This document shows positions 22,758 to 32,598 of a DNA stretch of 64,000 bases, one piece after another. A program made the position numbers and the translations under genes. This DNA is from a virus: IMG/VR virus record IMGVR_UViG_3300042448_001702, positions 96,008-160,007 of that record, one strand, 5' to 3'. Under the pieces are notes generated by a model. It was not told where the DNA came from. It searched no databases and saw only the letters and a list, made by a program, of their open reading frames with translations. Position 1 is the first letter of the stretch; each line of letters begins with the position of its first letter.

Positions 22758-23602
22758 AATGAATTTATATAATCTTTTAATTTATCGGTTGGTTTCCAAT
22801 TTAATCTCTCCAAAGCATCGTTATTTTCTCTACAAGTTTCTCTATAATTACCTTTTTGGTTAGGCATATAAACTTTATCAACGCCAAACTTTTTAACAAA
22901 CATATCAGCAACCTCATTAAGTGAATAGTTAAAACCAGTTCCCAACTCCCATGCATCTTCATGTGTTTCAGTTCCAAATCCTATTTTAATTAATCCATCA
23001 ACAATATCATCAATATGAGTGAAATCTCTACGTTGTTTACCGTCACCAACAATAGTTATTGCTTTTTGTGTTATACATTGACCTCTCCACTTACCAATTA
23101 CAGCTGCCCACTTACCATCAGTAATTTCGTATGGACCATACACATTATAAAATCTTGCAATCTCAATGTTAGTTCCAAATACTTTACGATACATCTTACA
23201 TACATCCTCACCTAACTTTTTATACATTGCGTAAGGTGATTGAAATGGGTCATGCCATTGTGAAGATGAACCACTATATACTACTTTTACATTCCACTTT
23301 CTAGCCCAATCACATACAGCTTCAGTACCACTTACGTTTACTCTAAAGAAATCCGATGGAGTTTCAAATGATGGTTGTATTCTACTTAATGCTGCTAAGT
23401 GAAAGCATAAATCAACTTCATCGCCTTTGATAAAATCAATTTGCTCTACATTCATAGGAAGGTATCTTACTCCTTCAATTTGATTATCAACCACTCCAAC
23501 AGAATAATCATCTATTACAATTACTTTGTGCCCTTCTTCTTTTAACCTTTTTACTAAATTAGTTCCAACAAAACCAACTCCTCCTGTTACAATTATATTC
23601 AT
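22754..23602 (-). CDS. NAD-dependent sugar-nucleotide epimerase
   Basis: An extended-SDR enzyme of 282 residues. The NAD-binding GGVGFVGTN sits at 7-15, the catalytic serine in SGSSSQW and the YAMYKK motif (YxxxK) follow, and ARFYNVYGPY binds substrate. It is slightly shorter than GalE-type epimerases (about 330) but keeps all core motifs. It probably interconverts UDP- or GDP-sugars for the surrounding glycosyltransferases. Exact sugar specificity cannot be decided from sequence reading. Confidence 0.85.
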   Translation of the reverse strand: MNIIVTGGVGFVGTNLVKRLKEEGHKVIVIDDYSVGVVDNQIEGVRYLPMNVEQIDFIKGDEVDLCFHLAALSRIQPSFETPSDFFRVNVSGTEAVCDWARKWNVKVVYSGSSSQWHDPFQSPYAMYKKLGEDVCKMYRKVFGTNIEIARFYNVYGPYEITDGKWAAVIGKWRGQCITQKAITIVGDGKQRRDFTHIDDIVDGLIKIGFGTETHEDAWELGTGFNYSLNEVADMFVKKFGVDKVYMPNQKGNYRETCRENNDALERLNWKPTDKLKDYINSL

Positions 23603-23603
23603 A

Positions 23604-24830
23604 TTAAAATACGTTTTTGAAAAATGGTGGGACCATATCTTTTGTCCTTAAATTAAGTATATGTATTTGGAATATATCCCATTCAAAACTACCAATTGAA
23701 TCCGTTTGTTGAATTATAAATGGTATGTTTTTTATAAACTGCCCATAGTGTTCATTTTTTAATTTAGAGCCATCAAACAATATTTGTACATCACCTCTCA
23801 TCAAATCTCCTATGTTATGAACCTTTTCTGATATTTTGAACATTGATTGATTTTCTTCGTTTGCTATATAAGCAGAAAAATCACAATCAACGTAAATATG
23901 GTCACACCAAGGTTCTAAAACACCTAACAAATAAGGTGTACAATTATGAACTACAAATGAGGTATCGTATCTGTTTGGTACAATTGGCATCATAAGTTCA
24001 TCATGTAAAACATCAGTATGCCATTTTCTCCACCATTCTCTAAATTTGTTTTGACGAAGTTTTGTATATTCTTCAGAATCTTTTGGTTTATACCATTTTG
24101 TTCCATCTGGTAAATCAATTACCTTTTCTATTTCAATGCCATCTTTGAAACGTGAACCTCTACAAGTCATATGATATACAAAAGCATCTCTACTTTGTAT
24201 TAACTCATATTGCTGTAAATGAAATCTATTGAATATATCAGAATCTTCCAACTCCATTGGTGCGAATAAAAGGTCATGTCCACCAATACAAACAAAATCT
24301 TCTTTATATAACATCCAAGGTGCAAAGATACCTTTTGTTGTTTTATCTTCCATCACATATTCGGTTTCATAAACGAACTTTTGGAATGCACCATTATCAA
24401 ATGATTCCGGCTCCATACCAAAATCCATTACATACTTTTCAGGACCAGGTGGATGTAATGGTGGTTCAATACGAGTTGCTGAAACTACGCTCATTGGTTT
24501 TAAATGTTTTAGCATATTCCCAACATAGTTTTGAGTTACAATCATATCCGAATGTAATATAGTTACTACCGGAGTTTCGGCTAATCTAATACCAATATCA
24601 TAAAGTACAGTATGTCCTACTCTATTATCAGAACCATTCCTATATGTTTTAATGTATGGTTTATTTAGGTTGTTTACCCATTCCCAAGTTCCATCATTAG
24701 AAGCATCATCTAATATTACTATGTTATGAGTATCCCCATAACAATCTTCAATACTATTAACTGCTTGCTTTAAATATTTTAAATTATTTCGGCAAGGTAT
24801 AATAAATGTTATACGTTGATATTGTGCCAT
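23604..24830 (-). CDS. Family 2 glycosyltransferase, two-domain
   Basis: A 408-residue protein. The N-terminal 240 residues form a GT2 domain: ITFIIPCRNNLKYL, then IVILDDASNDGTWEW, and the DxD-like site in VTILHSDMIV. The C-terminal 160 residues (from about 245) are not GT-like and contain VPNRYDTSFVVHNCTPYLLG and other unknown elements, perhaps a second catalytic or partner domain. It shares a one-base overlap with the downstream stop of the HAD-nucleotidyltransferase gene. Confidence 0.75.
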   Translation of the reverse strand: MAQYQRITFIIPCRNNLKYLKQAVNSIEDCYGDTHNIVILDDASNDGTWEWVNNLNKPYIKTYRNGSDNRVGHTVLYDIGIRLAETPVVTILHSDMIVTQNYVGNMLKHLKPMSVVSATRIEPPLHPPGPEKYVMDFGMEPESFDNGAFQKFVYETEYVMEDKTTKGIFAPWMLYKEDFVCIGGHDLLFAPMELEDSDIFNRFHLQQYELIQSRDAFVYHMTCRGSRFKDGIEIEKVIDLPDGTKWYKPKDSEEYTKLRQNKFREWWRKWHTDVLHDELMMPIVPNRYDTSFVVHNCTPYLLGVLEPWCDHIYVDCDFSAYIANEENQSMFKISEKVHNIGDLMRGDVQILFDGSKLKNEHYGQFIKNIPFIIQQTDSIGSFEWDIFQIHILNLRTKDMVPPFFKNVF

Positions 24831-26206
24831 TATTTGTTATAATTTTCTAAGTAATATTTTAAATCCTCAGGTGTTCCCAATCCCCACATTTTTTCAATGT
24901 TAAATGTTTTTACTTTCTTACCATCTTCAATTGCTTCATTAAATGTTGGACAAGTATAAAATTCGTTGTTAGTTCTGATGTTCTTATCAATCATTTGTTC
25001 CGCATATTTAACATAGTCAGAACCTTTAGCCCAATAATAAACACCAACAGTTGCTATATCTGAAATTGGATTCTTCTCCGCAACTTCTGTTACATATCCA
25101 TAGTCATCTACTTTAGCGAATGACCATTTTGGATGTGTTGCTTTAAAAGTAACAATACCACCATCAACTTTTTGTTCAATCATCTTATACATAAACTCAT
25201 TTGAATCCCACTCTACAAATTGGTCAGAGTTTGCCATAACCAATGGAGCATCGTTATCAATATATTCTTTTGCTAATAGGGTTGTACAAGCAGCTCCCTC
25301 AGTCAAACCATCAACTTCTACAATCTTACAATTAGGAGTGATTAAGTTTAGGAGAGTATCTAAATTATACTTTTCTCTATGTTCTTTTTGTACTACATAA
25401 ATGTATGTAGCTTCTATATTTAAGTTATCCACTACAACCTGAATCATTGGTTTACCTTCCACATCAATTAGTGGTTTTGGAAATGTATAACCTGCCTGTT
25501 GAAATCTACTTCCTGCTCCTGCCATTGGAATTAATACATTCATCTTACCACCTTGCCATTTTGGTGTACTCATACTTTTCTTTTCGTTTAATTTGTTTGT
25601 TATTTTTTCCAATGTCAAATCATGCGGGTTATCTACTCTTAATACACTTGCTCTACTTCTACTTGCTGCCAATAACCCATGTGGAGAATCTTCTACAATT
25701 AGGGTTTCTTCCGGCAATACACCCATCATACTCATAGCCTTCCAATACATTTCAGGATGCGGTTTAGAGTTCTTTACATCCTCATTGGAGAGGATTAAGT
25801 CCATATACTCAATAAGACCTATCTTTGAAAGCATTACCAATACCGAGCGCCTAATTGAGTTTGAGCAACATGCGAGCTGATACCCCCTTTCCCTCAACTC
25901 ATTAAATAGATAAACCAATATATGATTTGTTTGCAATTGTGATATTGCCTGAATTGTTAGGTGTTGTTTTCTAAACCAAATATTGTCATAAAACTCAGGA
26001 TGTAGTCCTTTATTTTTTGTAAGTAGTTCTAATTTTTGGGTTGTCTTTAATCCATCATAAATTGAAAGATGCTCAGCTTCGGTAATAACATATTCATTAC
26101 CTGTTACGATTTCAGTTTCTCTAAGAGCCTGATTAAGCGTATCGTAATGTATTTGTTTTGCTTCAACCAATACACCATCCAAATCAAATATTATTAATTT
26201 TGTCAT
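24830..26206 (-). CDS. Fusion of HAD phosphatase and sugar-phosphate nucleotidyltransferase
   Basis: A 458-residue two-domain enzyme. Residues 1-205 are a beta-phosphoglucomutase-like HAD domain (FDLDGVLVEA; CCSNSIRR; EDSPHGLLAA). Residues about 222-458 are an NTP-transferase domain with LIPMAGAGSRFQQAG, TFPKPLIDVEGKPM and the metal site MANSDQFVEW. The fusion suggests sequential dephosphorylation and nucleotide activation of one sugar. An HldE-type sugar kinase gene overlaps it by 4 nt, so kinase, phosphatase and nucleotidyltransferase form a short pathway resembling heptose or other NDP-sugar activation. Confidence 0.85.
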   Translation of the reverse strand: MTKLIIFDLDGVLVEAKQIHYDTLNQALRETEIVTGNEYVITEAEHLSIYDGLKTTQKLELLTKNKGLHPEFYDNIWFRKQHLTIQAISQLQTNHILVYLFNELRERGYQLACCSNSIRRSVLVMLSKIGLIEYMDLILSNEDVKNSKPHPEMYWKAMSMMGVLPEETLIVEDSPHGLLAASRSRASVLRVDNPHDLTLEKITNKLNEKKSMSTPKWQGGKMNVLIPMAGAGSRFQQAGYTFPKPLIDVEGKPMIQVVVDNLNIEATYIYVVQKEHREKYNLDTLLNLITPNCKIVEVDGLTEGAACTTLLAKEYIDNDAPLVMANSDQFVEWDSNEFMYKMIEQKVDGGIVTFKATHPKWSFAKVDDYGYVTEVAEKNPISDIATVGVYYWAKGSDYVKYAEQMIDKNIRTNNEFYTCPTFNEAIEDGKKVKTFNIEKMWGLGTPEDLKYYLENYNK

Positions 26207-26961
26207 GGAAGTGCTTTTAAATGTTTACCAACTTTAGTAACTCCTTTATGTTGAACTGCTATTGTGGCACATTCATTACCATAAATTATTGCACTTTGAA
26301 TATCATTTGTTCTACAATATTGAATTACCAATGCAGAAATAAATGAATCTCCGGCGCCACTATTATCTCTAACTTCAACTTCTGCCACATTGTATTCTTT
26401 ATCCATATACTTACATCCCTTTCCACTCATAGTTACAATTAATTTATCGTAGAATTCTTTGAAGTATTGTCCAGCTGCGATATTGTTTTCATACTCATGC
26501 TCATTTATTTTAATGAACCTAGCTCCTAACATTTTTTCATTAATAATCTTTTTAGTATCAATGAATACAATATCATGCTTTGAACAAATATACTCAATAT
26601 CATCATACTCTAAAAATCCTTTATTGTAATCTGATATAATAACTGCGCAATAATTTTCAAAAGGAATATATTCTAGTCCTTCTACTCTTTTTGATTTGGC
26701 CGAATCAGAATCTACTCTAATGATTTGATGGTTTGTTTTTTCCTCAACATATCTTGTTTTAGTAATAACTTCCGAATTCGTAACTAAATCAACTTCAACA
26801 CCCAATGATTCTATATTTTCATATACGTTAGCTGCCATACCACCTGTTTCAGTCTTTCTTTGTGGAATGAATACAGGTACAGGAGCTTCAGGGCAAAGTC
26901 TATTTGCTTTACCATAAATGAATACATCTTTACAACTATCTCCTATAACTAATATTTTCAT
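26203..26961 (-). CDS. PfkB-family sugar kinase, HldE N-domain-like
   Basis: A 252-residue kinase with the HldE/RfaE signature GDSCKDVFIYGKANRLCPEA and PVPVFIPQRKTETGGMAANV, and the catalytic DNSGAGDSF near the C-terminus, where the Asp is the base. HldE kinases phosphorylate heptose-7-phosphate at C1. The protein lacks a fused HldE nucleotidyltransferase; a different nucleotidyltransferase lies in the next gene. At 252 residues it is shorter than the usual 310-residue domain. Substrate assignment as heptose is likely but unproved. Confidence 0.8.
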   Translation of the reverse strand: MKILVIGDSCKDVFIYGKANRLCPEAPVPVFIPQRKTETGGMAANVYENIESLGVEVDLVTNSEVITKTRYVEEKTNHQIIRVDSDSAKSKRVEGLEYIPFENYCAVIISDYNKGFLEYDDIEYICSKHDIVFIDTKKIINEKMLGARFIKINEHEYENNIAAGQYFKEFYDKLIVTMSGKGCKYMDKEYNVAEVEVRDNSGAGDSFISALVIQYCRTNDIQSAIIYGNECATIAVQHKGVTKVGKHLKALP

Positions 26962-26962
26962 A

Positions 26963-27367
26963 CTACCAACTAATTTCCCAATCTTTAAATTCTGCTGCTA
27001 AGCAATCAATCTTATAATCTTTTCTACCACCCATTACTTCTTGAATTTTGTTTTTAGCAACATTACGGATTCCATTTAATCCATGTGTTAATTCTAAATT
27101 ATTACCATCTTTAATTCCCTTACGATAATTTGATTCGTTATGCCAAATATGTAAGTTCATTTGTGATAAAACTATAATCGCTCTGATTGTTTCAGCTGTA
27201 ATTGGTTCTTTACTTTCATCCAAATACAATTGAATATCATGCACAATTGCTTTTATTTCTTCCGCGTATTCTTCTTTATGTTCGGTAATGAATACTTCTT
27301 TTAATTGAACGATACTTAAACGGTCAACTAATTCACTTAATGTAGGTAAATACTTTCTTTCTGTCAT
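26963..27367 (-). CDS. Conserved hypothetical protein of phage glycan clusters
   Basis: A 134-residue helical protein starting with LPTLSELVDRLSIVQLKEVF. The LELTHGLNGIRNVAKNKI and YKIDCLAAEF segments complete a pattern I associate with uncharacterised proteins next to sugar-nucleotide enzymes in cyanophages and bacteria. Its tight position between an HldE-like kinase and an epimerase suggests a part in sugar handling, but no reaction can be named. Confidence 0.6.
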   Translation of the reverse strand: MTERKYLPTLSELVDRLSIVQLKEVFITEHKEEYAEEIKAIVHDIQLYLDESKEPITAETIRAIIVLSQMNLHIWHNESNYRKGIKDGNNLELTHGLNGIRNVAKNKIQEVMGGRKDYKIDCLAAEFKDWEISW

Positions 27368-27368
27368 A

Positions 27369-28304
27369 TTATAAATTTGTAAAATTTTGATTATTTTTCT
27401 TAACTACCAATTTGTAAGCCTGTATCAATTGTTTGATTCCATAATCCAAATCATAAATTGGTTTCCATCCTAACGCTTCTAATTTCTCATTTGATACGAT
27501 ATAGTTTCTTTTATCAAAATCTTCTTTGAAATCATCTTGCTTAATTACTAATGATGGGATATGTGATTTAATTTTTTCTGCTAATTCTAATTTAGATAAG
27601 TTAGCGGTTGATAATCCAACATTAAATGCTTGCCCCTTACACTTCTCATAATTTTCAATAACAAATTGGAATGTACGAGCTATGTCCTGAACGTGTATGT
27701 AGTTTCTTTTAAAGTGTCCTTCAAATAACACTAAGTAACCATCTACCACACTCTTATATGTAAAGTCATTTACTAAAAGGTCAGTTCTCATACGAGGTGA
27801 TACACCAAACACAGTTGCCAATCTCAACGATACACCATTTCCTTTTGCTAACATTGCGTTTTCAGCATCACACTTAGTTGTTGCATATAATGATAATGGT
27901 TTGAATGGCGATTCTTCAGTAATGATTGAATCCGATGAACCATATTGTGAATTGGTATTTGGTAAGATTAACTTTTGGTCATCTCTTAATACTTCTAATA
28001 CATCTGCTATCTGTTGATAGTTCACAGCTACCGTTAATTCTGGATTAGCTTTACATGCCGGCATACCTACAATTGCTGCTAATGGAATAATAACATCGTT
28101 CAATGATACTAATTCTTGCAAAAGTTTTTTATCTCTAACATCCCCCAATTCAAAATGGAATTTAGGATTTCCAAATAAATGTAATAGTGATAATTGACCA
28201 TACATCAAATTATCCAACACAGTAACAGTGTAACCTGCTTCTAATAAATGTTTAGTAAGGGTTGAACCTAAATAACCCCCACCACCTGTAATTAATACTT
28301 TCAT
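27369..28304 (-). CDS. NAD-dependent epimerase/dehydratase
   Basis: An extended-SDR protein of 311 residues with GGGGYLGSTL near the start (NAD site), the serine region NTNSQYGSSDS, YATTK as the YxxxK motif, and FKRNYIHVQDIARTF as the typical cofactor/substrate helix. It overlaps the upstream epimerase by 4 nt. Likely a UDP- or GDP-sugar epimerase or dehydratase providing donors for neighbouring glycosyltransferases; the exact reaction is unknown. Confidence 0.83.
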   Translation of the reverse strand: MKVLITGGGGYLGSTLTKHLLEAGYTVTVLDNLMYGQLSLLHLFGNPKFHFELGDVRDKKLLQELVSLNDVIIPLAAIVGMPACKANPELTVAVNYQQIADVLEVLRDDQKLILPNTNSQYGSSDSIITEESPFKPLSLYATTKCDAENAMLAKGNGVSLRLATVFGVSPRMRTDLLVNDFTYKSVVDGYLVLFEGHFKRNYIHVQDIARTFQFVIENYEKCKGQAFNVGLSTANLSKLELAEKIKSHIPSLVIKQDDFKEDFDKRNYIVSNEKLEALGWKPIYDLDYGIKQLIQAYKLVVKKNNQNFTNL

Positions 28305-29272
28305 AATCTTTGTTTTATATCGTTATATACTTTTATCATCCCATCTCTCAGAGATGTTTGTGCTTCCCAATCTAATTCTTCTTTTGCTTTAGATACATCA
28401 CACCACTGTCCCCATATTACTGTTTTCTTATCAGTATCCCATTCTATTTCAATATCCTTTCCACTTATTTCAACAGCCGTATTTGCTATATCTTCTACCG
28501 TACATCTTTCACCTTTACCAACATTGTATGGACCTACTAATTGCTTAGTATCCATTGCTTCAATCATCTTTTCAATACAATCCAAAGCATCATCAATGTA
28601 ACAATAAGAACGAGTTTCTTTACCAGTACCCCATACTCTAAATGGTACTTCAGGATATTTGATTGCTCTATGTGAGAATACAGGAATTACTGAACCAGTT
28701 TCCAATCCAAAGTCTTGATTTGGTCCGTAGATACCAATGAATCTTGCTATTGCTGCTTTTAACCAATCGTTTTCAACTATTGCCGATTCAATTGATTTTT
28801 CACCAATTAGTTTTGCCCAACCATATGTTAGTTCGGGATTAGCTGGATATGCATCTGATTCTTTAATCATTGGAGAGTCTGCAATCATTTGTAACTCCTT
28901 TGGATAAATGTGTGCCGATGATGCGTAAAAATATGTATCTATTTTGTAATGCAATATTGCTTTCAAAACATTTGCATCCATCTCCATATTTGTTTTCATA
29001 ACACCATATGGATTATCCAAATAAACACCAATACCACCAACTTTAGATGCCAAATGTATAACCACATCTTTATCTTCAAAGAATTGCTGCATTGTTTCGT
29101 AATCTGTCAAATCACATACAACCAATTTTAATCGTTTAATGTTTTCAACGAAATCAACTTTACCTCTTTCCAAATTATCAATAGCAGTAACTTCATGTCC
29201 TCTTTCAACTAATCTCTTAACTAAATGAGAACCTATAAATCCCGCTCCGCCCGTAACTAATATTTTTTTCAT
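28301..29272 (-). CDS. GDP-mannose epimerase-like SDR enzyme
   Basis: A 323-residue SDR protein with the NAD motif GGAGFIGSHL, the YASSAHIYPKEL catalytic serine segment, YGWAK as the YxxxK motif and TRSYCYIDDALDCI. The YPK..YGWAKLIGEK arrangement is closest to GDP-mannose 3,5-epimerase-type enzymes. Its 4-nt overlap with the downstream epimerase and with the methyltransferase start shows operon coupling. The SDR family is certain and the GDP-mannose link is likely. Confidence 0.83.
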   Translation of the reverse strand: MKKILVTGGAGFIGSHLVKRLVERGHEVTAIDNLERGKVDFVENIKRLKLVVCDLTDYETMQQFFEDKDVVIHLASKVGGIGVYLDNPYGVMKTNMEMDANVLKAILHYKIDTYFYASSAHIYPKELQMIADSPMIKESDAYPANPELTYGWAKLIGEKSIESAIVENDWLKAAIARFIGIYGPNQDFGLETGSVIPVFSHRAIKYPEVPFRVWGTGKETRSYCYIDDALDCIEKMIEAMDTKQLVGPYNVGKGERCTVEDIANTAVEISGKDIEIEWDTDKKTVIWGQWCDVSKAKEELDWEAQTSLRDGMIKVYNDIKQRL

Positions 29273-29985
29273 AATACGAATGAATCAATTTTATTTCTTA
29301 ATGTTTCATATTTTTTATTAAAATATGTTGAATCAACAACCTCACCATTAACATAAGAATTATTTACTATTTTTTCAAAATTATTTGCTAATAAAAATTC
29401 GTCAAATTCAATTGGTTTGGGGTTATTTTCATAATAATTAAAAGTATTTACTTCACAATTTAAATAAACTATTTTATCTAAATATTTTCCAGCACTTTTG
29501 ATTATATCTAAATCTTTTCCTTGAGTATCTATTTTAACAATGTCAATATGGTCAAATCTTTCCCAATCTATTCTATCAAGTAATTCAAAAAATGGATAAA
29601 CATCAACATCACTTAATTCTCTAACCGAATCATCTAATTGATTTGTTGGTTTCAAAAGAGATGAAACACCAACATCATTAGACATATGATAAAATGGTTT
29701 TGTTGTTTTTTCGGCAACGTTATCAAGTGCAAGATTTAATAATAAAAAGTTATCATTTGGAAACGAAACACCAATACCATATTGATTAGTATATAAACCA
29801 TTCCTTATAATAGAATCTACAGCGTATTTATTAGCTTCAATTCCAATAACAAAAGTATTTTTATTTTTATTTAACCAATATGATGAATTTGGTGCACAAT
29901 AGCTCAATCCTATATCAAATCTGATGCTTTCTACATCCGATGGAATATCGAATTTTCCGTTTTCATTTAAAAATCTTTCTAACAT
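29269..29985 (-). CDS. FkbM-family methyltransferase
   Basis: A 238-residue SAM-dependent methyltransferase-like protein. The start at 29985 is chosen because it overlaps the upstream stop as TAATG; an ATG 36 nt upstream is weaker. Residues IRFDIGLSYCAPNS hold the SAM-binding start (weaker than the usual DIGAN), VIGIEANKYAV binds ribose, and DIVKIDTQGKDLDII is the FkbM catalytic-side motif. FkbM enzymes O-methylate sugars or antibiotics; here a glycan is the likely substrate. It is one of three FkbM-type genes in the island. Confidence 0.75.
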   Translation of the reverse strand: MLERFLNENGKFDIPSDVESIRFDIGLSYCAPNSSYWLNKNKNTFVIGIEANKYAVDSIIRNGLYTNQYGIGVSFPNDNFLLLNLALDNVAEKTTKPFYHMSNDVGVSSLLKPTNQLDDSVRELSDVDVYPFFELLDRIDWERFDHIDIVKIDTQGKDLDIIKSAGKYLDKIVYLNCEVNTFNYYENNPKPIEFDEFLLANNFEKIVNNSYVNGEVVDSTYFNKKYETLRNKIDSFVL

Positions 29986-30938
29986 TATAATCTTGCGTTT
30001 TCTTTGTTGTTTGAATACCACTCAATAGTTTGTTTTAAACCATCCTCCAAAGTTGTATTTGGTACATATCCAAATGTTTCTTTGAACTTACTCATATCAT
30101 AGAATCTCTTTGGTTGCCCATCTGGTCTAGTTGTATCCCAAACAATCTCACCTTCGTATCCTACTAACTTAGCGATAGTTTCGTTTAATTCTTTAATAGA
30201 TGTTTCAACACCAGTTCCTAAATTGAAAGGACCTGTTTCATTACAAGCCATAGCGTCAATGATTGCTTTAACAGTATCACCAACATATAAGAATTCTCTT
30301 GTTGCTACACCAGTTCCCCATACTTCAACGGTAGGTGAATTTGATTCTTTAGCTGCGATGAACTTTCTAATCAATGCAGGAATTACATGCGAATTTTCTA
30401 AATGGAAGTTATCATAAGGTCCGTAAAGATTAGCTGGTAGTAATACCGTTGTATTGAAACCATATTGTTCTCTATATGCCCACCCACCAATTACTAAGTT
30501 TTTCTTAGCCAATGAATAACCATACGAATTCATATCAGGTAATCCATTCCAAAAATCATCTTCTGAAAATGGTACAGGTATTTCTTTTGGATACCCACAA
30601 CCGGCTGCTAATGATACCAACTTCTCAACACCATTAACATAAGAATAATGATTAATCAACACACTCATCATTGCGTTCTTATAAAAGAACTCAGCTGGTC
30701 TTGCTTTGTTTGCAGCAATACCACCAACTAAACCTGCTATATGTAACACTATTTGTGGTTGATGTAATTGAAAATATCCTCTTACATCGTTTTCTCTCGT
30801 AAAATCCACTTCGGATGAAGATGGTGTTAAAAGATTTGTAAAACCCTGTCTTTGTAGTTCCTCTACTAAATTTTTACCTACGAAGCCGCTAGCTCCAGTA
30901 ACTAAAATTGTTTTGTTTTTAAATTGTTCTATATTCAT
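29985..30938 (-). CDS. fcl: GDP-L-fucose synthase-like epimerase/reductase
   Basis: A 317-residue SDR enzyme of normal Fcl length. It has TGASGFVGKN (NADP site), the LAAGCGYPKEIPVPFSEDD segment characteristic of GDP-fucose synthases, and YGYSLAKK as the YxxxK motif. These enzymes make GDP-L-fucose from GDP-4-keto-6-deoxymannose. The island also encodes a GT11-type fucosyltransferase, which would use the product. No GDP-mannose 4,6-dehydratase is seen in the window, so the host may provide the precursor. Confidence 0.85.
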   Translation of the reverse strand: MNIEQFKNKTILVTGASGFVGKNLVEELQRQGFTNLLTPSSSEVDFTRENDVRGYFQLHQPQIVLHIAGLVGGIAANKARPAEFFYKNAMMSVLINHYSYVNGVEKLVSLAAGCGYPKEIPVPFSEDDFWNGLPDMNSYGYSLAKKNLVIGGWAYREQYGFNTTVLLPANLYGPYDNFHLENSHVIPALIRKFIAAKESNSPTVEVWGTGVATREFLYVGDTVKAIIDAMACNETGPFNLGTGVETSIKELNETIAKLVGYEGEIVWDTTRPDGQPKRFYDMSKFKETFGYVPNTTLEDGLKQTIEWYSNNKENARL

Positions 30939-30949
30939 AATTTTTGTTT

Positions 30950-31678
30950 TTAAAGAACACTTGCGTATAAATCGGAAGATGCCATAAGTTTGAATGTTGA
31001 GTATCCATATGATTTTAATAATTCAACTATATCATCTTTTTTATATCCAAATTGTGTTGTATTTTTGTCATCATATTCCAAAAGAATTGATGGTTGATAT
31101 TCTCTTAAAGTTTTTTCTGCACCTTTTAAGATGTTAAGTTCAGCACCTTCCGTATCAATTTTTAAAAGGTCTAAACTTTCTAATTGTAAAGATTCCATTA
31201 AATCATCTATTGTTTCACAATTTACTTTAAAGTTTTTGTATTCACCAGATTTATTATCATACTGAAATCTTGATGGGTTATCTCCTAACGTTGCCAAACC
31301 ACTATCTGTCATATCTAAAGGAACTTTTAATTCCAATTCTTTTTTTTCTGACCACATTCCTAAGTTGAATGGTTTTACATTATCTTCTAAACCATTAAGT
31401 TTAATATTTTCTTCTAATGCTTCAAATGCCAATGGATTTGGTTCGAATGCATAGCATTTAATTGATTTATTAAGTATTGGTAAAAATATAAAACTACCAG
31501 TATTAGCACCTATATCAAAAAAATTAATGGTATCTCTGTTAAAGATTATATTATTATAAAAAGTTGCTATTAATTGCTCATCATAAATTTCACCACCACG
31601 AGAAGCACCCCATATAGAGTTACATTTATCTGATAGTAAAATTTCATTTCCTAAAAACTTTGATTTAAAGTGATTCAT
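30950..31678 (-). CDS. FkbM-family methyltransferase
   Basis: A 242-residue methyltransferase with a canonical SAM site FFDIGANTGSF, CYAFEPNPLAFE as the ribose-binding strand, and LLKIDTEGAELNIL as the typical FkbM motif. Expected role is O-methylation of a sugar. It overlaps the upstream GT-like gene by 14 nt. Family assignment is firm and the substrate unknown. Confidence 0.88.
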   Translation of the reverse strand: MNHFKSKFLGNEILLSDKCNSIWGASRGGEIYDEQLIATFYNNIIFNRDTINFFDIGANTGSFIFLPILNKSIKCYAFEPNPLAFEALEENIKLNGLEDNVKPFNLGMWSEKKELELKVPLDMTDSGLATLGDNPSRFQYDNKSGEYKNFKVNCETIDDLMESLQLESLDLLKIDTEGAELNILKGAEKTLREYQPSILLEYDDKNTTQFGYKKDDIVELLKSYGYSTFKLMASSDLYASVL

Positions 31679-32591
31679 AATTTTTCATTTTTTGATATAT
31701 TTTTTCAATCTCGTATTCCTTTACTTTTTCATATGCAGCATCTACAATTGGTTGATATGATTTATAGTTATGAATAATGTGATATAATTTATAAAAAAGG
31801 TCTTCTAAGTTATACCAATATATAAAATGTTCGTTTGGCGTGAACCAATTTTCTATAACATTCCATTGGTCATATTTTACCAAAACCAAAGTTTTACAAA
31901 CCATAGATTCTATCACTCTTGGTTTAAATTGTGGTATATATCCACTTTCCAAATCTTTAAATGCTTGGTTGTTTTGCCAACCATCATATTTGGTTATAAA
32001 ACCAGAATGTCCATTATTAATTGGTGCTAAGTTCATTGCTATTGAAACTTTACTTTTGGAAAGTATATCCCATTTCAATTTACTTTGAATATTAATATGG
32101 GTTGGTGTATATGGTGCCTGATAGCCGCTTATGGATGCATGAACATAATTGTAATTTTTCATTATATCAATTATTTTAAAATGCTCCTGTCCTAATAAAT
32201 GACCCATATAAATTACATCATATGTTTTTTCGGCAGTGTAATCAATTGATTCAAAAGATTCTTTAGCATATGGGAATGGTATTGGTATAAATTTTGTAGA
32301 ACTTTTTTTATTCATCCAATCACATGTATATGGACATAACGTATATACATGTGTAAAATACTCTTGCTCATCATTACAATTAGTTGTACTACAATATGCA
32401 CAAGGTGCTTCTAAATTAAGATATGTACGTTTATTAAAGTTTTTATATTTTTCTTTTAGTTCTGAATTAATTGATGTTGCATATCCTTGAAATAATACTT
32501 CTGTTTCAGAGTTATCATCAAATCTTTCTAAATTATAAAAACTATTTATGACATCGCCATATTCTCCACTATGTTCTGCTACTATTTTCAT
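31665..32591 (-). CDS. GT-B-like putative glycosyltransferase
   Basis: A 308-residue protein with a Cys-containing N-terminal half (NLEAPCAYCSTTNC) and a C-terminal half like GT-B enzymes. PRVIESMVCKTLVLVKYDQW resembles the ExxA/G donor-binding helix, where a Glu contacts the ribose. The protein is shorter than common GT-B enzymes (370-400), so part of the acceptor domain is reduced. The neighbours are FkbM methyltransferases on both sides. Confidence 0.65.
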   Translation of the reverse strand: MKIVAEHSGEYGDVINSFYNLERFDDNSETEVLFQGYATSINSELKEKYKNFNKRTYLNLEAPCAYCSTTNCNDEQEYFTHVYTLCPYTCDWMNKKSSTKFIPIPFPYAKESFESIDYTAEKTYDVIYMGHLLGQEHFKIIDIMKNYNYVHASISGYQAPYTPTHINIQSKLKWDILSKSKVSIAMNLAPINNGHSGFITKYDGWQNNQAFKDLESGYIPQFKPRVIESMVCKTLVLVKYDQWNVIENWFTPNEHFIYWYNLEDLFYKLYHIIHNYKSYQPIVDAAYEKVKEYEIEKIYQKMKNYESL

Positions 32592-32598
32592 TCATTTA

